Shown: positions 10,291 to 22,400 of the stretch, one piece after another
How the letters are laid out: every line of letters begins with the position of its first letter
Numbering within the stretch: the first letter of the stretch is position 1
Assembly: GCA_023374045.1 (NCBI GenBank)
Contig: CM041776.1
Location: forward strand, 141,921,296-141,985,295
Direction of reading: 5' to 3'
DNA from: Limonium bicolor
Lineage: Eukaryota; Streptophyta; Magnoliopsida; Caryophyllales; Plumbaginaceae
DNA: 64,000 nt
Notes under the pieces: model-generated
What the model was told of the DNA's origin: nothing
Databases searched by the model: none
What the model saw: the letters and a program-made list of their open reading frames with translations, nothing else
Position numbers and translations under genes: made by a program

Positions 10291-11704
10291 CAGTTTAGAG
10301 AAAACTCACCACTTAAGTATCTTAGCTGTTTTCCCTTGGTTGATCTTTGGCTGAGTGTGAAGTTCTCAGGACCTTGAACTCTTGGCTCAACTTCTGGTTC
10401 TGTTTCAGCAAGGATTAAGCACATTTATCAGCAGATTTTTAAGCCCAGTGCATTTGTCTTCCCAGGTGGTTTTGTCATGCTTACAGGGGGAAGTTGTATG
10501 TAGGTTTCATGTGTGAAAAACAAGGGAGGTTAGCAGGACTTGAGCAAGGTGTTTCGAACAGAAACAGATAGGGGAAGAAACTAGCAGCAGACTGTTTGGA
10601 AACTGAAAATCAGAATGGAAGACACTAAAACCGACAGGTTGTGTGGCCTCACCTTGGCTGATGTGCAGGAACTAGTTGTAGGTGTTTTCTGGGTAGGTCT
10701 TAGTGCATTGATAGAGGTGGTATCCAAAGGAGCAAATGCATGTAAATAAGAGAAGAGTTTAGTGGCCATGAATCAGCATTTTCAGGCAAGGAAAATTGGA
10801 ACAGAGGGGAAGGAAGGAATTAATCTTCCACGGTTCCTGGTTGCATGCTCTTACCTTGGAGCTCAGAAGACTTTGGTAAAGAATTAACAGTGATTCTACT
10901 AGTGAGTTTTCATGCAGAGTCCAAGCGTGAGAAATGCAGGACATTAGAGGAACTTGAGTGAGTGTTTTTTCTTTTCTCTGGACTGAATCAACAGAGGGAA
11001 AAGATACAGAAAGGCAGCTGAGTTGGTTTGCTCCAGGATTTCCAGAACTTGAGCACAAGGAGCCGGGCATGCACAAAGGAAATGTAAAGCTTAAGTTTCA
11101 TGTACTGGCACATGGGATTGACGGGCAACTGATTATTTAATTTCTACTGGTTCCCATAAGGCAGGCGTGGAAGTTTGAAAAAGAACAAACTCTGATGTGT
11201 GAAAGTTTGAGACAGAACAGCAGCCAGTGCCTATCTCTTGTCATCCGACTGTCTGTTTTTTTTTCTTTCTATAACTATCAACCACCGGACAACAAGGAAG
11301 TATGGGCACGAGAGGATAATTTTGTGTGACTGATTATGAGACAAAGAAATCAGCCGCATGAAGCATGAATGGTCTTGACTGAAAATTAGTTTCTCTCTCC
11401 TTTTTTTTCTAATTGAAGTTGGCAGCAGCAATGCAAGGTCTGGTTCATGTATATTTTTTTTATTTTGATAACACTCAAAACATGGGGATGTATTGGAGTT
11501 GACAAGCAGAATCTCAAGTAGAATGATTCTGTTTTCATTACAGATTTTCGGACAGTGGCATTAGGTGAGGACTGATTTGGCTGTTGTTTCAGTTTGCAAC
11601 TTAAGGTGGGTATATGTAGACAATGTGATGTCAAACTCATGGAGTATTTAAGTATCCTAATGTCCCCTCTTGTTTGATGTTAAATCGATCAGCTCTAGTT
11701 TAAT
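10291..11704. other. Unassigned AT-rich sequence
   Basis: No gene, LTR end or clear repeat was found. Short frames here (for example 10759-11076 on the minus strand) resemble nothing known. Two weakly similar blocks containing 'GGACTTGAGCAAGG' (10540) and 'GGAACTTGAGTGAG' (10948) may be diverged repeats. It may be part of the older LTR into which the outer element inserted. Confidence 0.35.
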
Positions 11705-11709
11705 GTTAG
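11705..11709. repeat. Target-site duplication GTTAG, left copy (outer element)
   Basis: GTTAG lies directly before TGTAACACCCC and is repeated exactly at 63487-63491, directly after the far LTR end GGGTATTTCA. A 5-bp duplication is standard for Ty3/gypsy integration. Confidence 0.85.
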
Positions 11710-14700
11710 TGTAACACCCCGTTCTAAGCCAATCGTGGTTATCGCAACTTAACAAATAATACCTAAACGTCGCAGCGGAAATAAACTATCACCAGGACCT
11801 TGCCACGTTCTAATCAACAAGAAATACCGTTACTTAAATATTTACAACCGCATATCCATAATACATACACCAACCGAGTTTAAAGTATCTCCAAAACCAT
11901 AAATATTTCACAAGTTCAACTATCAACAGACGGGAGCACAGACGCTACCTGTACTCAAAATAAGTCCCACCTAGAGCTACCCGCTCCTACTCTCGTGGTG
12001 TGACTTCATGGGCCGCTTACCTGCAAGTGTAAAAACAGCCCCCAAAGGGGGTCAGCACGAATGCTGGTACGACCCTCTCATGGCCCCCAAGCTAACGGGG
12101 CTACGACGACTAATTGTTGATAGCATGGAAGTTGATTAGCATCACAATCATAATATGAAATGCAATAAAACAACAAACCACGGTGAACATAAATAGCTCA
12201 AATGCAAATGAACGACTCAGGTGTTCCCTTAATAAGTTAGTTAGATATTAACTCCTTAAATCCACAATCTCCTTAACCTTATAATTGCCAACCGTTCCAC
12301 TATTAGATTGGTTAGCCTTTAATTGGTTGCTTATCTTTGTAGGGCTTGGTTAACCCTAGCCGGTAGCAGTGCACTATCCGGCAATAAGCTACCTTTCTTA
12401 ATTTGTTGGGGATGTAGGCTTGATCCCCCCACGCCATCCTTAATGTGCCTCCCACCTCAAACAGTAGTCCGGGTGGTCGGGTCGGTTTGTTGACCCTAGG
12501 CGACGAGTCCGAGGACAAGTCTTATTCGGAAGTCGGATCTGATTCAGATACCGACCTCCCCCAATACACATGTGCCGGTACCATTCCGGATTCCTCACTC
12601 CCACCCCAAGTTACGGTTAGTGAAAGTCTTAAATACCATGTGTTAGTTAAACCTTGACGGGTATTGACCAACAATCACCAATGTACAAATCCTCTCCTTA
12701 ACTAAATAAGTACCAAGCTTAGTTAGTAGCTATCCTTAAGCCTCGTGGGTTAGTGTAAAGAAAACACATATACAACGAGAACATTAATATCCGGTTGCAT
12801 GCTTTATCTTGTCTTAGTCATATCAAACAAACAGGTAGCACACAAGCCGAGGGAGACCTCGTTAGCAAGCAGGTCACAAGAAAGACTGTACCGTTCACCG
12901 TCGACTGTTGTTTGTTTAACCTTCTTCGGGGTCCCAATTCACAAACCTAAAAAATTCATCATTTTTAGGTCATTAGTTATTTCACCTTACTTAAGAAAAC
13001 TTAATCCCTAAAGATTCTCATCGAATACCCTCTTTAGTCTTTACCACTTAAACCATATTAACTTAACTTTAAACTTAGGTTTATACTTAACCTAACTTAA
13101 TTCTTAGGTTCTTAGGTTCCAAATCATTATTACCCTACCAATGGCATACCTTATTACCAATTAACATCTTTAGAATTTAAAATTTTTTTTTTTGTGTTTT
13201 TGGCTCAACCGATCTTACCAGACCGACCTTACCCAAGGTCGGTCCATTCCAGGACGTATTACCGTTTTGAAAATCACCCCGACCGACCTTGCAAGTCCGG
13301 TCCCCAAGGTCGGTCCATTCCGAGAGTTTTCCCCGTGGGAACCTTAAGCTCGACCGAACTTGTAAGTCCGTCCCAAGATCGGTCGATTCCAGAGACTTAA
13401 TTCCCGTACAAAATTTTAGGTATGACCGACCTTGTAAGTCCGGTCCCACGGTCGGTCCATTCCAGAGACTTAATTCGTACACAAAATACAAGCCCGACCG
13501 AACTTGTAAGTCCGGTCCCCAAGTTCGGTCGGTTCCAGAAACTTTTCCGGTAGTGTAAACTGGGCTCGACCGACCTTGCAGGTCCGGTCCCCTAAGGTCG
13601 GTCGGCTCCAGAACCTTGTTTCTAAATTCCCATTTGACTCCAAACTTCTCTCTATTACTCCTAGTATGTTCTAACCTCATTTGGGCACCTAAATACACCT
13701 TAAGCCTTCACTAAAAACCATTAATCACTCACCAACATCCACCTTAGTCATTATGCATTTTCCTTGTAATCATCGCCAACACTTGTAATATTTTTTCACT
13801 AGGTTTCTAGTGGTGATTCTACCTAATATACCACTATGCCAATGCTTCCTCACCACTATAACATCATCCCCCAAGCATCTTTCACCATCTAAACTCCTTA
13901 TGCAACTACTTAAAGTTTCTACACAAGTTTATGCCTCCATCCATCAACACCTTATTTTCTCCTACTGTTTACCAATGTTTGCCTAAGTCCTAATACACTA
14001 GTACATTCTTTTGATTCCTAAATCCTCCATGGTGATGCCTAAGTCATTATAACTCATTAAATTACCTTAAACTCACCCTTTTTCATCAAAACAACCCCTA
14101 AAATTTCCCAGTACTACCTTAGTCATGAAATCTCCTTAGAACATCTAAACAATTAGGTTCTTCTCTAAATTTCGCCATGGTTCTCTAGTATATTATTACC
14201 CAAAACATTAGTTTTTCACCATCAAATAGCTATCAACATTCAACTCTCATTAACCTTCTTAACACACAAAAACATCAAAACTACACTACATCACAAATAG
14301 TGCATAATTAAAATTGCTTGGCACTTAGGCCTTAAATGCATAAATCTTAACACTACATTCCTCAATATATATAGCCTTTGACCTGCAAATACACACAAGG
14401 CTCCCATTGCAATATTTAAATGTCTTTTAATTCACCTTGACATTCTTAAAGTATCTCCTTTTCTCATTTGCTCCTTAGTCACAAGTTCACAAGTATAGCA
14501 TTGTTTCTCCTAGGTTGTATATAGCCCTTTTCAAATGTAAGCCCTAAACTACACTCATCATATACCTAAGTCCCATCCCTTAATGCATTAAACACCCTAG
14601 GTAAGACATTACCTTGTTCTTTTTCAAGCTTCACAAACTTTCTTCCTTAAGTTTTTCCTTGTTCAATCTCGGTCACCCAACAAGTACTCCTTTCCAATGT

Positions 14701-15882
14701 TCTAACCAATATTCAATGACTCCAATGAGTACTAAAACACACTAACTTTAAGGAAAAAAACCTAGGTTAAAATGTGTTTTAAGGTATTAAATTGATTGTT
14801 TTACCTTGGTTTCTCAAGACAAGCTTGGATATGAATCAAGGACCTCCTCTTGCCCTTGGAGAATAAGAAACAAGCTAGAACAAGGCATAACAATGAAGCC
14901 CCCATGAGTACATTTTCGTTATGGAGAGAAAATGATAGAAACCTAGATTTTCTTACATATTCTTTACCTTAAGAGAATGGAGAAGCCAATGAACTCTCCG
15001 ACTTGGATTTCCTCCTTATATGGCGGTTTGGCTTGGCACCAAAATAGAGCTCTTGAAGTTTGGAAAGATAGAAAGGAAGAGCTTGAGCTAACTAAGAAGA
15101 ATATGTAATTTGTTTAGGTTTTGGAGCTAAAATGAGTAAGTAGTAATCAAAGGAAGGTGAAGCTAGCATGGAGGTTCTTCACGTTGGAGAAGAGAGGATC
15201 AGCTCAAAACCGGTGGGAAAAGAGAAGAAGAGTGTGAGGAGAGAGGTAAGTAAGGTAAGATATTTATGTTAAAAGTGAATAGTGAATTTACTTATTTTGC
15301 TTTTCATTACTTAGCTAGATAAGTGTGGTGAGTCACACTTAAAAACCGGCCCCCTTGGTCAAATAAGGTGTATTGTGGTCTTTGTTGAACATTTAATTGA
15401 CTTACTTGACTAATGTCTTAAACTAGCACTATTTGGTTACTATTCACTAAACAAAGCACCATAATTGTGAAATTTGATTTCCCATTGATTTAGACTTCCT
15501 AATGTGATACTAATTAGTACACATGTTGATTAAGGAGTATCATGGGCATTTAGCCACTTAAAACCCCTTTCTAAGACAATTTTTTCAAAAATGTGTTTTA
15601 AGAGTCCTTAAAGCACAATTTGTGTTTTAACTTGTTTTGAGCTTGGTTTTCTTTGCTAATTGACTTAAAATGACCATTAGGATATTACTAAGATCTTAGA
15701 ACAATATTTGGGTGCTCACCCTAGTCTCTCCAAGCTTAGAGCCGTTTTTGCTTAAACTGCTCTTTTGGTGTTTCCTTATGTTTTCTCTGATTAAAATGGT
15801 TCTTAATGTTTCTAAGGCATTTTTTGCCTTCTTATACCTTAGTTTATCATTTAAATACCATATCTAGGTTTGGGGTATTTCA
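11710..15882 (-). mobile_element. Outer element 3' LTR (left copy)
   Basis: On the + strand it begins TGTAACACCCCG and ends GGGGTATTTCA, 4,173 bp. It matches 36580-39293 joined to 61980-63486 along its whole length. The promoter should be in the right part on the minus strand. It contains the hairpin array at 13206-13612 and, on the minus strand, GTATTTGCAG|GTCAAAGG near 14380-14395, a splice-acceptor-like site shared with the LARD LTRs. No protein is encoded; the long minus ORF at 13177-13698 is translated repeat. Confidence 0.9.
13206..13612. repeat. Array of six hairpin modules, period about 72 bp (outer LTR, left)
   Basis: Modules start near 13221, 13279, 13351, 13424, 13495 and 13568. 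Each has GACCGACCTT(or GACCGAACTT)...AAGTCCGGTCCC...AAGGTCGGTC, so the two ends can pair into a stem with an internal GTCCGGTC stretch. ATTCC(A/G)GAGA spacers separate the modules. The same array is at 38085-38480. Confidence 0.8.
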
Positions 15883-15883
15883 A

Positions 15884-15898
15884 TCTACCCCCCTTAAA
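15884..15898 (-). promoter_or_regulatory. Polypurine tract of the outer element
   Basis: On the minus strand it is TTTTAAGGGGGGTAGAT directly before TGAAATACCCC. Just upstream (minus) is the hairpin GAACTTTG-GGGA-CAAAGTTC. Confidence 0.8.
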
Positions 15899-16323
15899 AG
15901 AACTTTGTCCCCAAAGTTCACACGTGTACTAAACCATTCACGGTACTCAATTTCTTAATCTTAATACCACATCTTATATTCTCATTCACACATCTCAAAA
16001 CTCAAAGGTCAATCACAAATACAATACATAAGTATTATACATATCTCAAACTTATCACCAAAGTGTAGCAACTTACACAAAATCACATCTTACACAACCA
16101 AACAAAGGACAAACATGTTCATTTCCCTAACTCAAAAGCGAGGAAGCTCTACCCCCCTTAAAAAGGGGTACGCCCCGTACCATATACAGACGATCTAGTC
16201 AGTAAACAAAGAAGGGTACTTCACCCTCATCTTATCCTCTAATTCCCACGTGGCCTCTTCGACATCCTGGTTAGACCAGAGAACCTTCACCAGTCGCACT
16301 GACTTATGGTGAGTGTCCCTAGT

Positions 16324-16328
16324 CTTAC
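16324..16328. repeat. Target-site duplication CTTAC, left copy (TRIM)
   Basis: CTTAC precedes TGTGACAGCC and recurs at 16786-16790 just after the right terminal repeat. Removing the element and one copy leaves the chromodomain frame continuous, so the insertion is younger than the host element. Confidence 0.85.
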
Positions 16329-16785
16329 TGTGACAGCCCAGCCCAATCAACCCACATGTGTGATATTGTCCGCTTTGGCACGCAGGCCGCACGGATTTGT
16401 TCCTGGGGTTTCGCCCCAAAACGCGTCACACAAGGGAAGAGTATCCCCACCCTAATAATAGGTATGGTTCGTGTCTCTCCCGATCGATGTGGGAGGTAAC
16501 ACCACGCGGGTGTTACACCCTACCCCCCTTAAGGAGCCCAGTGCCCTCACGGGCTCACTGGACCCACACCGACCTGGGTCTGGCTCTGATACCATCTGTG
16601 ACAGCCCAGCCCAATCAACCCACATGTGTGATATTGTCCGCTTTGGCATGCAGGCCGCACGGATTTGTTCCTGGGGTTTCGCCCCAAAACGCGTCACACA
16701 AGGGAAGAGTATCCCCACCCTAATAAGGTATGGTTCGTGCTCTCTCCCGATCGATGTGGGAGGTAACACCACGCCGGGTGTTATA
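16329..16785 (-). mobile_element. TRIM: 457-bp miniature LTR retrotransposon
   Basis: Two terminal repeats of 189 bp (16329-16517 and 16597-16785) flank a 79-bp internal segment. On the minus strand the internal segment starts GA|TGGTATCAGAGC (complement of 16583-16594, an initiator tRNA-Met primer site) and ends in a purine tract, AAGGGGGGTAGGG, before TGTAACACCC. There is no coding capacity, so it must be moved by enzymes from other elements. The ends are TGTAAC...GTCACA on the minus strand; the right copy reads TTATA where the left reads TTACA. A CTTAC duplication flanks it. Size and layout fit the TRIM class exactly. Confidence 0.9.
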
Positions 16786-17863
16786 CTTACTATCCAAGAT
16801 TCTCTGAGGAACCTCCACTGATCTCATATTCGGTTCTAACGTCAACCTCTCAGGTTCTAACACATGGGAGGGGTGGTGCATGTATTTCTTTAGCTGTGAA
16901 ACATGAAAAACATCATGCACTTTACCCAGTTTAGCAGGTAAGTTCAACCTGTAAGCAACCGGGCCCACCCGCTCCGTAATCTCATAAGGACCAACAAATT
17001 TGGGGCTCAACTTGCCCTTCTGCCCGAATCTAAACACTCCCTTCATCGGAGATACCCGCAGAAATACCTGGTCGCCCACTGCGAACTCCAGGTCTCGTCG
17101 TCGAACATCAGCATACGACTTCTGCCTATCCTGAGCAGCTTTCATATTCTCCCTGATTTGCTGAACTTCAGCCTTAACTTGCTCTAAGTACTCTGGTCCT
17201 ATAATGACCGTCTCACTCGACTCATCCCAGCAGAGCGGTGTACGACATGGTCTACCGACAACACTTGAAAAGGTGCCATCTTGATCGAAGCGTGATAGCT
17301 GTTGTTGTATGAAAACTCGATCAGATGTAATCTGTCAACCAACTGCCCTGGAAGTCTAAGGCACATGCCCTCAGCATGTCCTCGAGTGTCTGAATCGTAC
17401 GCTCAGTCTGACCATCGTCTGAGAATGGAACGCGGTACTCAGCTTCAGTTCTGTACCCAACGCTTCTCTAGTAGCTCTCCAGTACCTCGAAAGGAATCTG
17501 GTATCTCTATCTGACACTATGGTCTTTGGTATCCCGTAATGCCTCATTATTTCCTCTCAAACAACTCAGCTATTTGGTCACCTTCCAAGTATCCTTCATC
17601 GGTATGAATCGGGCTACTTTGGTAAGGCGATCCACCACCACCCATATCATGTTGAGACCTCCCCTAGCTGGTGGGAGTCCAACTACAAAGTCCATGGAGA
17701 TATCATGGAACTTCCACTCCGGAACTGGCATCGACTGTACCATTCCGCCCAGTCGTCGGTGCTCGAATTTCACCTTCTGGCATGTGAGACACCTCATGAC
17801 AAACTCGGTAACATCTGTCTTCATCCCCGACCACCAGAAGTACCTCTTCATGTCTTTGTACAT

Positions 17864-19499
17864 TAGAGGCTCCTGGATCGATGGAGACTGAAGAGCAGCG
17901 TGATTCTCTAAGTATACGGTCTTTCAGATCCGTGTTGCCCCGTGGTATGCATAACCGACCCTTAAGTCTGATCAGATCATCGTCGTGAAGTCTGAAATCA
18001 TATTTCTGACTCTCAAAGGTACCATCTGTTAGCCTCTGTTTGACCTCCCTCATGTACTCATCTGTCCTCTGAGCCTCTCGCACCTCATCAACCAAGCTGG
18101 AGAAAGAAACTAGCGAATGGAGTGAGTGTGCTCGACGGCTCAGGGCGTCTGCTACAACATTGGCCTTTCCCTCTTTGTATTGGAGGTCAATGTCATAGTC
18201 TTTCAAGAATTCTAACCATCTCCCCTGTCTGAGATTCAACTCCTTCTGAGTAAATATGTATCTTAAGCTCTTATGATCGGTGTAGATCATCACACTAACC
18301 CCGTATAAGTAATGGCGCCATATCTTCAAAGCGAAGACTACAGCTCCCAGCTCCAAATCATGTGTGGGGTAGTTCTCCTCATGTTTCTGCAACTTGCGTG
18401 AGGCATATGCCACCACCTTGCCATGTCGCATGAGCACGCAACCCAGCCCTCTGCCGGATGCATCCCAGTAAACCTCAAAGCCCTCCGTATCGTCTGGAAT
18501 GGTCAGAACCGGTGCAGTGGTCAGTGAGTCTTTCAAACTCTGGAATGATCTCTCACAGTCAGCCATCCATACGAACAGTGCATCTTTCTTCATCAGACTG
18601 GTCATTGGCTTTGCGACCTTGCTGAAATCCTTGACAAACCTCCGGTAATAACCTGCCAGACCGAGAAAGCTCCGGATGTCGGTAACAGTCTTCGGTCTTG
18701 GCCAAGTACGCACGACATCAATCTTTGCTGGATCCACTGAGATCCCAGCATCTGAGATGACATGACCTAGGAAAGAGACCTGGTCAAGCCAAAACTCACA
18801 CTTGGAGAACTTAGCATAAAGCTGGTTCTCCCTCAATATCTCCAATACTCTCCTCAAGTGTTCCTCATGCTCAGTCTTCAATTTCGAATATATCAAAATA
18901 TCGTCAATAAACACCACAACCGACTTGTCCAGCTGTTCCCGGAACAAGCGGTTCATCAGATCCATAAACTTCGCCGGTGCGTTCGACAAACCGAACGGCA
19001 TCACTGTAAACTCATAGTGGCCGTATCGTGTCTGGAATGCCATTTTCTCAATATCTCCCTCCTTAATGGCAATCTGATGATACCCCGATCTGAGATCAAT
19101 CTTGGAAAACACAGATGCTCCCGTCAACTGATCGAACAAATCGTCAATGCGGGGTAGTGGGTACTTATTCTTCACTGTCACTGCATTCAACTCTCTGTAG
19201 TCGATGCAGAGGCGGAGACTACCATCCTTCTTCTTCACGAAGAGAACTGGCGCTCCCCATGGTGATACACTGGGTCTTATGAACCCTTTGTCTAACAAGT
19301 CCTTCAGTTGTTCCTTTAACTCATTCATCTCTGCCGGAGCCATGCGGTATGGTGCCTGGGCTATCGGTCCGTTACCAGGTAGCAGCTCGATGGTGAACTC
19401 TACCTCCCGAGTGGGTGGCATGCCGGGAAGTTCCCGTGGAAAGAGGTCGGGGAACTCTGACACTACCGGTAAGTCGGGGTCGAACTCGGGGTCTCTCTC
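17864..19499 (-). pseudogene. Outer element pol: reverse transcriptase and RNase H (open frame)
   Basis: The frame is open from the insertion edge at 19499 to about 17864. It runs from the protease-RT linker ([16 protein letters not shown]) through the RT motifs: [29 protein letters not shown] and the catalytic [10 protein letters not shown]. The thumb ([20 protein letters not shown]) and RNase H ([50 protein letters not shown]) follow. All usual catalytic residues are present, so this segment is better preserved than the rest of the polyprotein. The apparent start at 19532 is an accident of the inserted LTR; the true upstream part lies at 33395-33930 beyond the inner element. It would copy element RNA into DNA in cytoplasmic particles. 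Confidence 0.9.
19495..19499. repeat. Target-site duplication CTCTC, left copy (inner element)
   Basis: CTCTC abuts TGTAACTCC and recurs at 33395-33399 after the right LTR end TATTTCA. The outer pol frame resumes exactly across the two sites. The surrounding run of CT repeats makes the left base position uncertain by one. Confidence 0.8.
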
Positions 19500-22400
19500 T
19501 GTAACTCCCCATCCGATAATTCCTCTAACCACGGGCTAACGTCACGGACACTTAATTATTTGCAGTGGAAAAATTCTTAACTACCGAGGGTGATACAATA
19601 CCAATAACCACCCATATGGTTACCGGGTCTAAACTACTACAACTTACAGTCCCGGTCTGATAAAAGAAATACCAACTTAAACTACATAATTTACAACACC
19701 TGATTACCGAGTACTGAGTGTATAATTACATCCAGGGCTCACAGCCCGTCAAAAGAATACAAGTTTAGCAGTCACTCCATAAACATGTGTACCCTTTCAA
19801 AATACAACAGGTGTACCACGTAGTACACTGACTATCCTAGGCCGCAAGCCCGTGTACAACTCGGTACACCACCATCTAATACTAACAACCAAAAGCATAA
19901 CATCCCGGTCTTCGCATCTATCAACCGTCTCGTGTACCTGGAAGAATAAAAATGGTGCCCGAAGGGGCTCAGCTAAAGCTGAATATGATAATCGCATACC
20001 CCGCGTACTAGCGAGGGTACGCTAACTATTTGGTCGCCAACATGCAGCTCATTATTATTCAAACAAGCATGCTATGAATAACAACAATATATTCATGTAA
20101 AAACAATACCCGCACATAGAGCATAACACACGATGGAAACATTACAAGTTATTCACACGATGGTCACTGAGGCATTGAGATTCTCCCTCAAGTTTCACAC
20201 CCCTTCCCGTGTTAGCCAGATTCTCATCCGGGTTACACAAATGTTCATATCTCTTATCTCTTGATCATAGGTCTTGCACAAGGCATGATCCACACTTAAC
20301 CATTATTTAACTCTTGAAATAATTACTCAGTTAAGTCGGGCGACCTCCGGGCAGAGATGTGACATACTCACCACTTCACACCACCGGGCTTTAGATTTGG
20401 CTTACTTCCCCGGGCTGCGACCTAAAGGTTCGGAACCATGGTGGGAAGGTTAGGCCAGAACTCGGTAAGCACTCCCTCTTGCTTCCTTATTCTCACGCGT
20501 GGCCGAAACTATATCGGTCTCCTCTCAACTTCAGTTACCCATTTATCAAGTTAGGTAAGTCAGTAGGTTAGTGTGTTAGTGAGAACATCTCAAACACAAG
20601 AATTCTTCCCATTCAAACATTTCATGAATTATACAAACTAGCCTTTCAAGACATAGTTCATTAGGTGCAAAGACAAGCACGACAAATAAGGAAATACCTT
20701 TAAACATATTCATGCTTTCTATCTTGATAGGTGATTGCACTAAACACAAACACACAAATCAGGGTAACCAAGTTAGGATAGAGCATGAGAAAATCATACC
20801 GTTCACCGTCGCCGTTCGTTTGCCAACTACCTCTCGGAGTCCAACTAATGGGTCCTATAACATATATTAAGTCGGGAGGTTAATTACCCATGATTAACTT
20901 AACTCGTTACTTCGCTAACGTTTTCCCGAACTTTTCTTACTTAGTCATGACATTTCAAGTTTAACCTATACAAGTTTTACTTCTCATTGTCATCCAAGTC
21001 CATTTACATAAGTTACATACTTTTAATTATTTTCTAAGCTTGTTAATACTCTTAATGACCATAAAAACCATCAAACAAGTCCTAATCATCTTATAATATC
21101 ATTACCCATCCTTACCCATCCTTAGTTAGGCTTTAAAACACATTCTGTATACTTTTGGGTTGGTCCGGGTTACCGTCCGGACTTACATACCCGGACCAAC
21201 TCACTGGGACATCCTCGGGTAATTTAATCGCTTGGTCCGGGTTTACACCCTAGTATACAGACCCGGACCACATGGTTGCAGAACTCTCGGGTGCAATTTA
21301 AGACTGGTCCGGGTATGCATGTTAGTTTACAAACCCGGACCCTTAATTCAGAAATCTCTCGGTGAGTTTTAGGGGTGGTCCGGGTTTGTGTCCTGGTTTG
21401 TAAACCGGACCACTCCTCTGATATAAGTTTCTGCCGTGTTTTGACACTGGTCCGGGTTTCTGTCCTAGTTTACAGACCCGGACCACTTGCAGGTTTGAAA
21501 AATAAGTATGTTATTGCTTTTGTTTCAACCCCAAGCCTATGATAACTTCTTCCCCACTCTTCCTACACATATCCTAGCATGTTTTGACATTGTTTAGGTT
21601 TCAAACTAACCTAAAGCATTCTATATTTTATCTGTCAACTAACTCGATTCCCTGTTATTTTTCCCCTGTTATAGGTTTCTAGTTTTGTTTTTTGTTGCAG
21701 GTTTCCTATTCTCTCTTCCTTATCATTCCAACCTCACGCCTTAACACACTCAAGCCCTACATTCCTAGACATATTTTGACAGAACTTATCTACAATCTAT
21801 GGATTCTCACCACATTATAACAGCTCACAAACATCAGTTAACATCCCTGTTTATTTAAGCATGAAACCACTGTAACAGCACATTAAATTTCCCCTCTGTT
21901 AATACACAATACTAACTTAGTTCCTAGGTTTATTTACACACTTAAACATCATTAAAACTTCTTCATTCATCAAGCAATATTGTAGTTTCTGAACTACACC
22001 ATGCAAGGTCATTTTCTTCACGTTCAAAAATATGTTTTACAGAGAACAAAGCCATCTCAAGGTAAGTTCAATACCTTGTTAGCTTTCTGATTTCTTTTCC
22101 CTTCTTCCTCCTCCTCTTGCTCTCTCTTTCTCTTCTGGATTCCACAACAACAGAGGTATAGATTGCTATCTACAATCATACCCCAAACACACACCACAAC
22201 CTATTTTAATTCTCACGTTTCTCACCAAACCAATATTTCAAGAGCTAGTTTTTAGGGCTTTAAACACTAAGGAATTACCTTACTATCCTGAGTGTATCCT
22301 TGGACAGCAAGAACAGCAAAACTCAGCCCCCTGTGAAAACCGAAACTGACTGGGAAATGGAGAAAATATCAACGTGGGCAATTTTTGACTTTTGCACGAA

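Larger units (their letters stand above)
16195..17863 (-). pseudogene. Outer element integrase and chromodomain, disrupted
   Basis: Minus-strand pieces give the integrase zinc region ([13 protein letters not shown]), the catalytic core start ([18 protein letters not shown]), the C-terminal region at 16720-17145 (FVGPYEITERVGPVAYRLNL, VFHVSQLKKYMHHPSHVLEP) and a chromodomain end, VKVLWSNQDVEEATWELEDK, stopping at about 16195. The chromodomain would tether the integration complex to histone-marked chromatin. A 457-bp TRIM interrupts it at 16329-16785. Frameshifts occur near 17865, in the core (17400-17570) and upstream of 17145. The two zinc-coordinating histidines expected just upstream read Arg and Asp ([12 protein letters not shown]), while the inner element keeps both His ([12 protein letters not shown]). 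Not functional. Confidence 0.85.

Noticed and set aside
10581..11640. Small ORFs as a host gene
   Set aside because: They are short, on mixed strands, lack conserved motifs and show no exon pattern.
13206..13612. CRISPR-like regularly spaced repeats
   Set aside because: The spacers are themselves similar to one another, the arrays are inside plant LTRs and there are no cas genes.
13177..13698. 173-residue minus-strand ORF
   Set aside because: It is a translation of the hairpin repeat array; repeated GPDLQGRS-like blocks follow the 72-bp period, and the frame is not kept in the other LTR copy.
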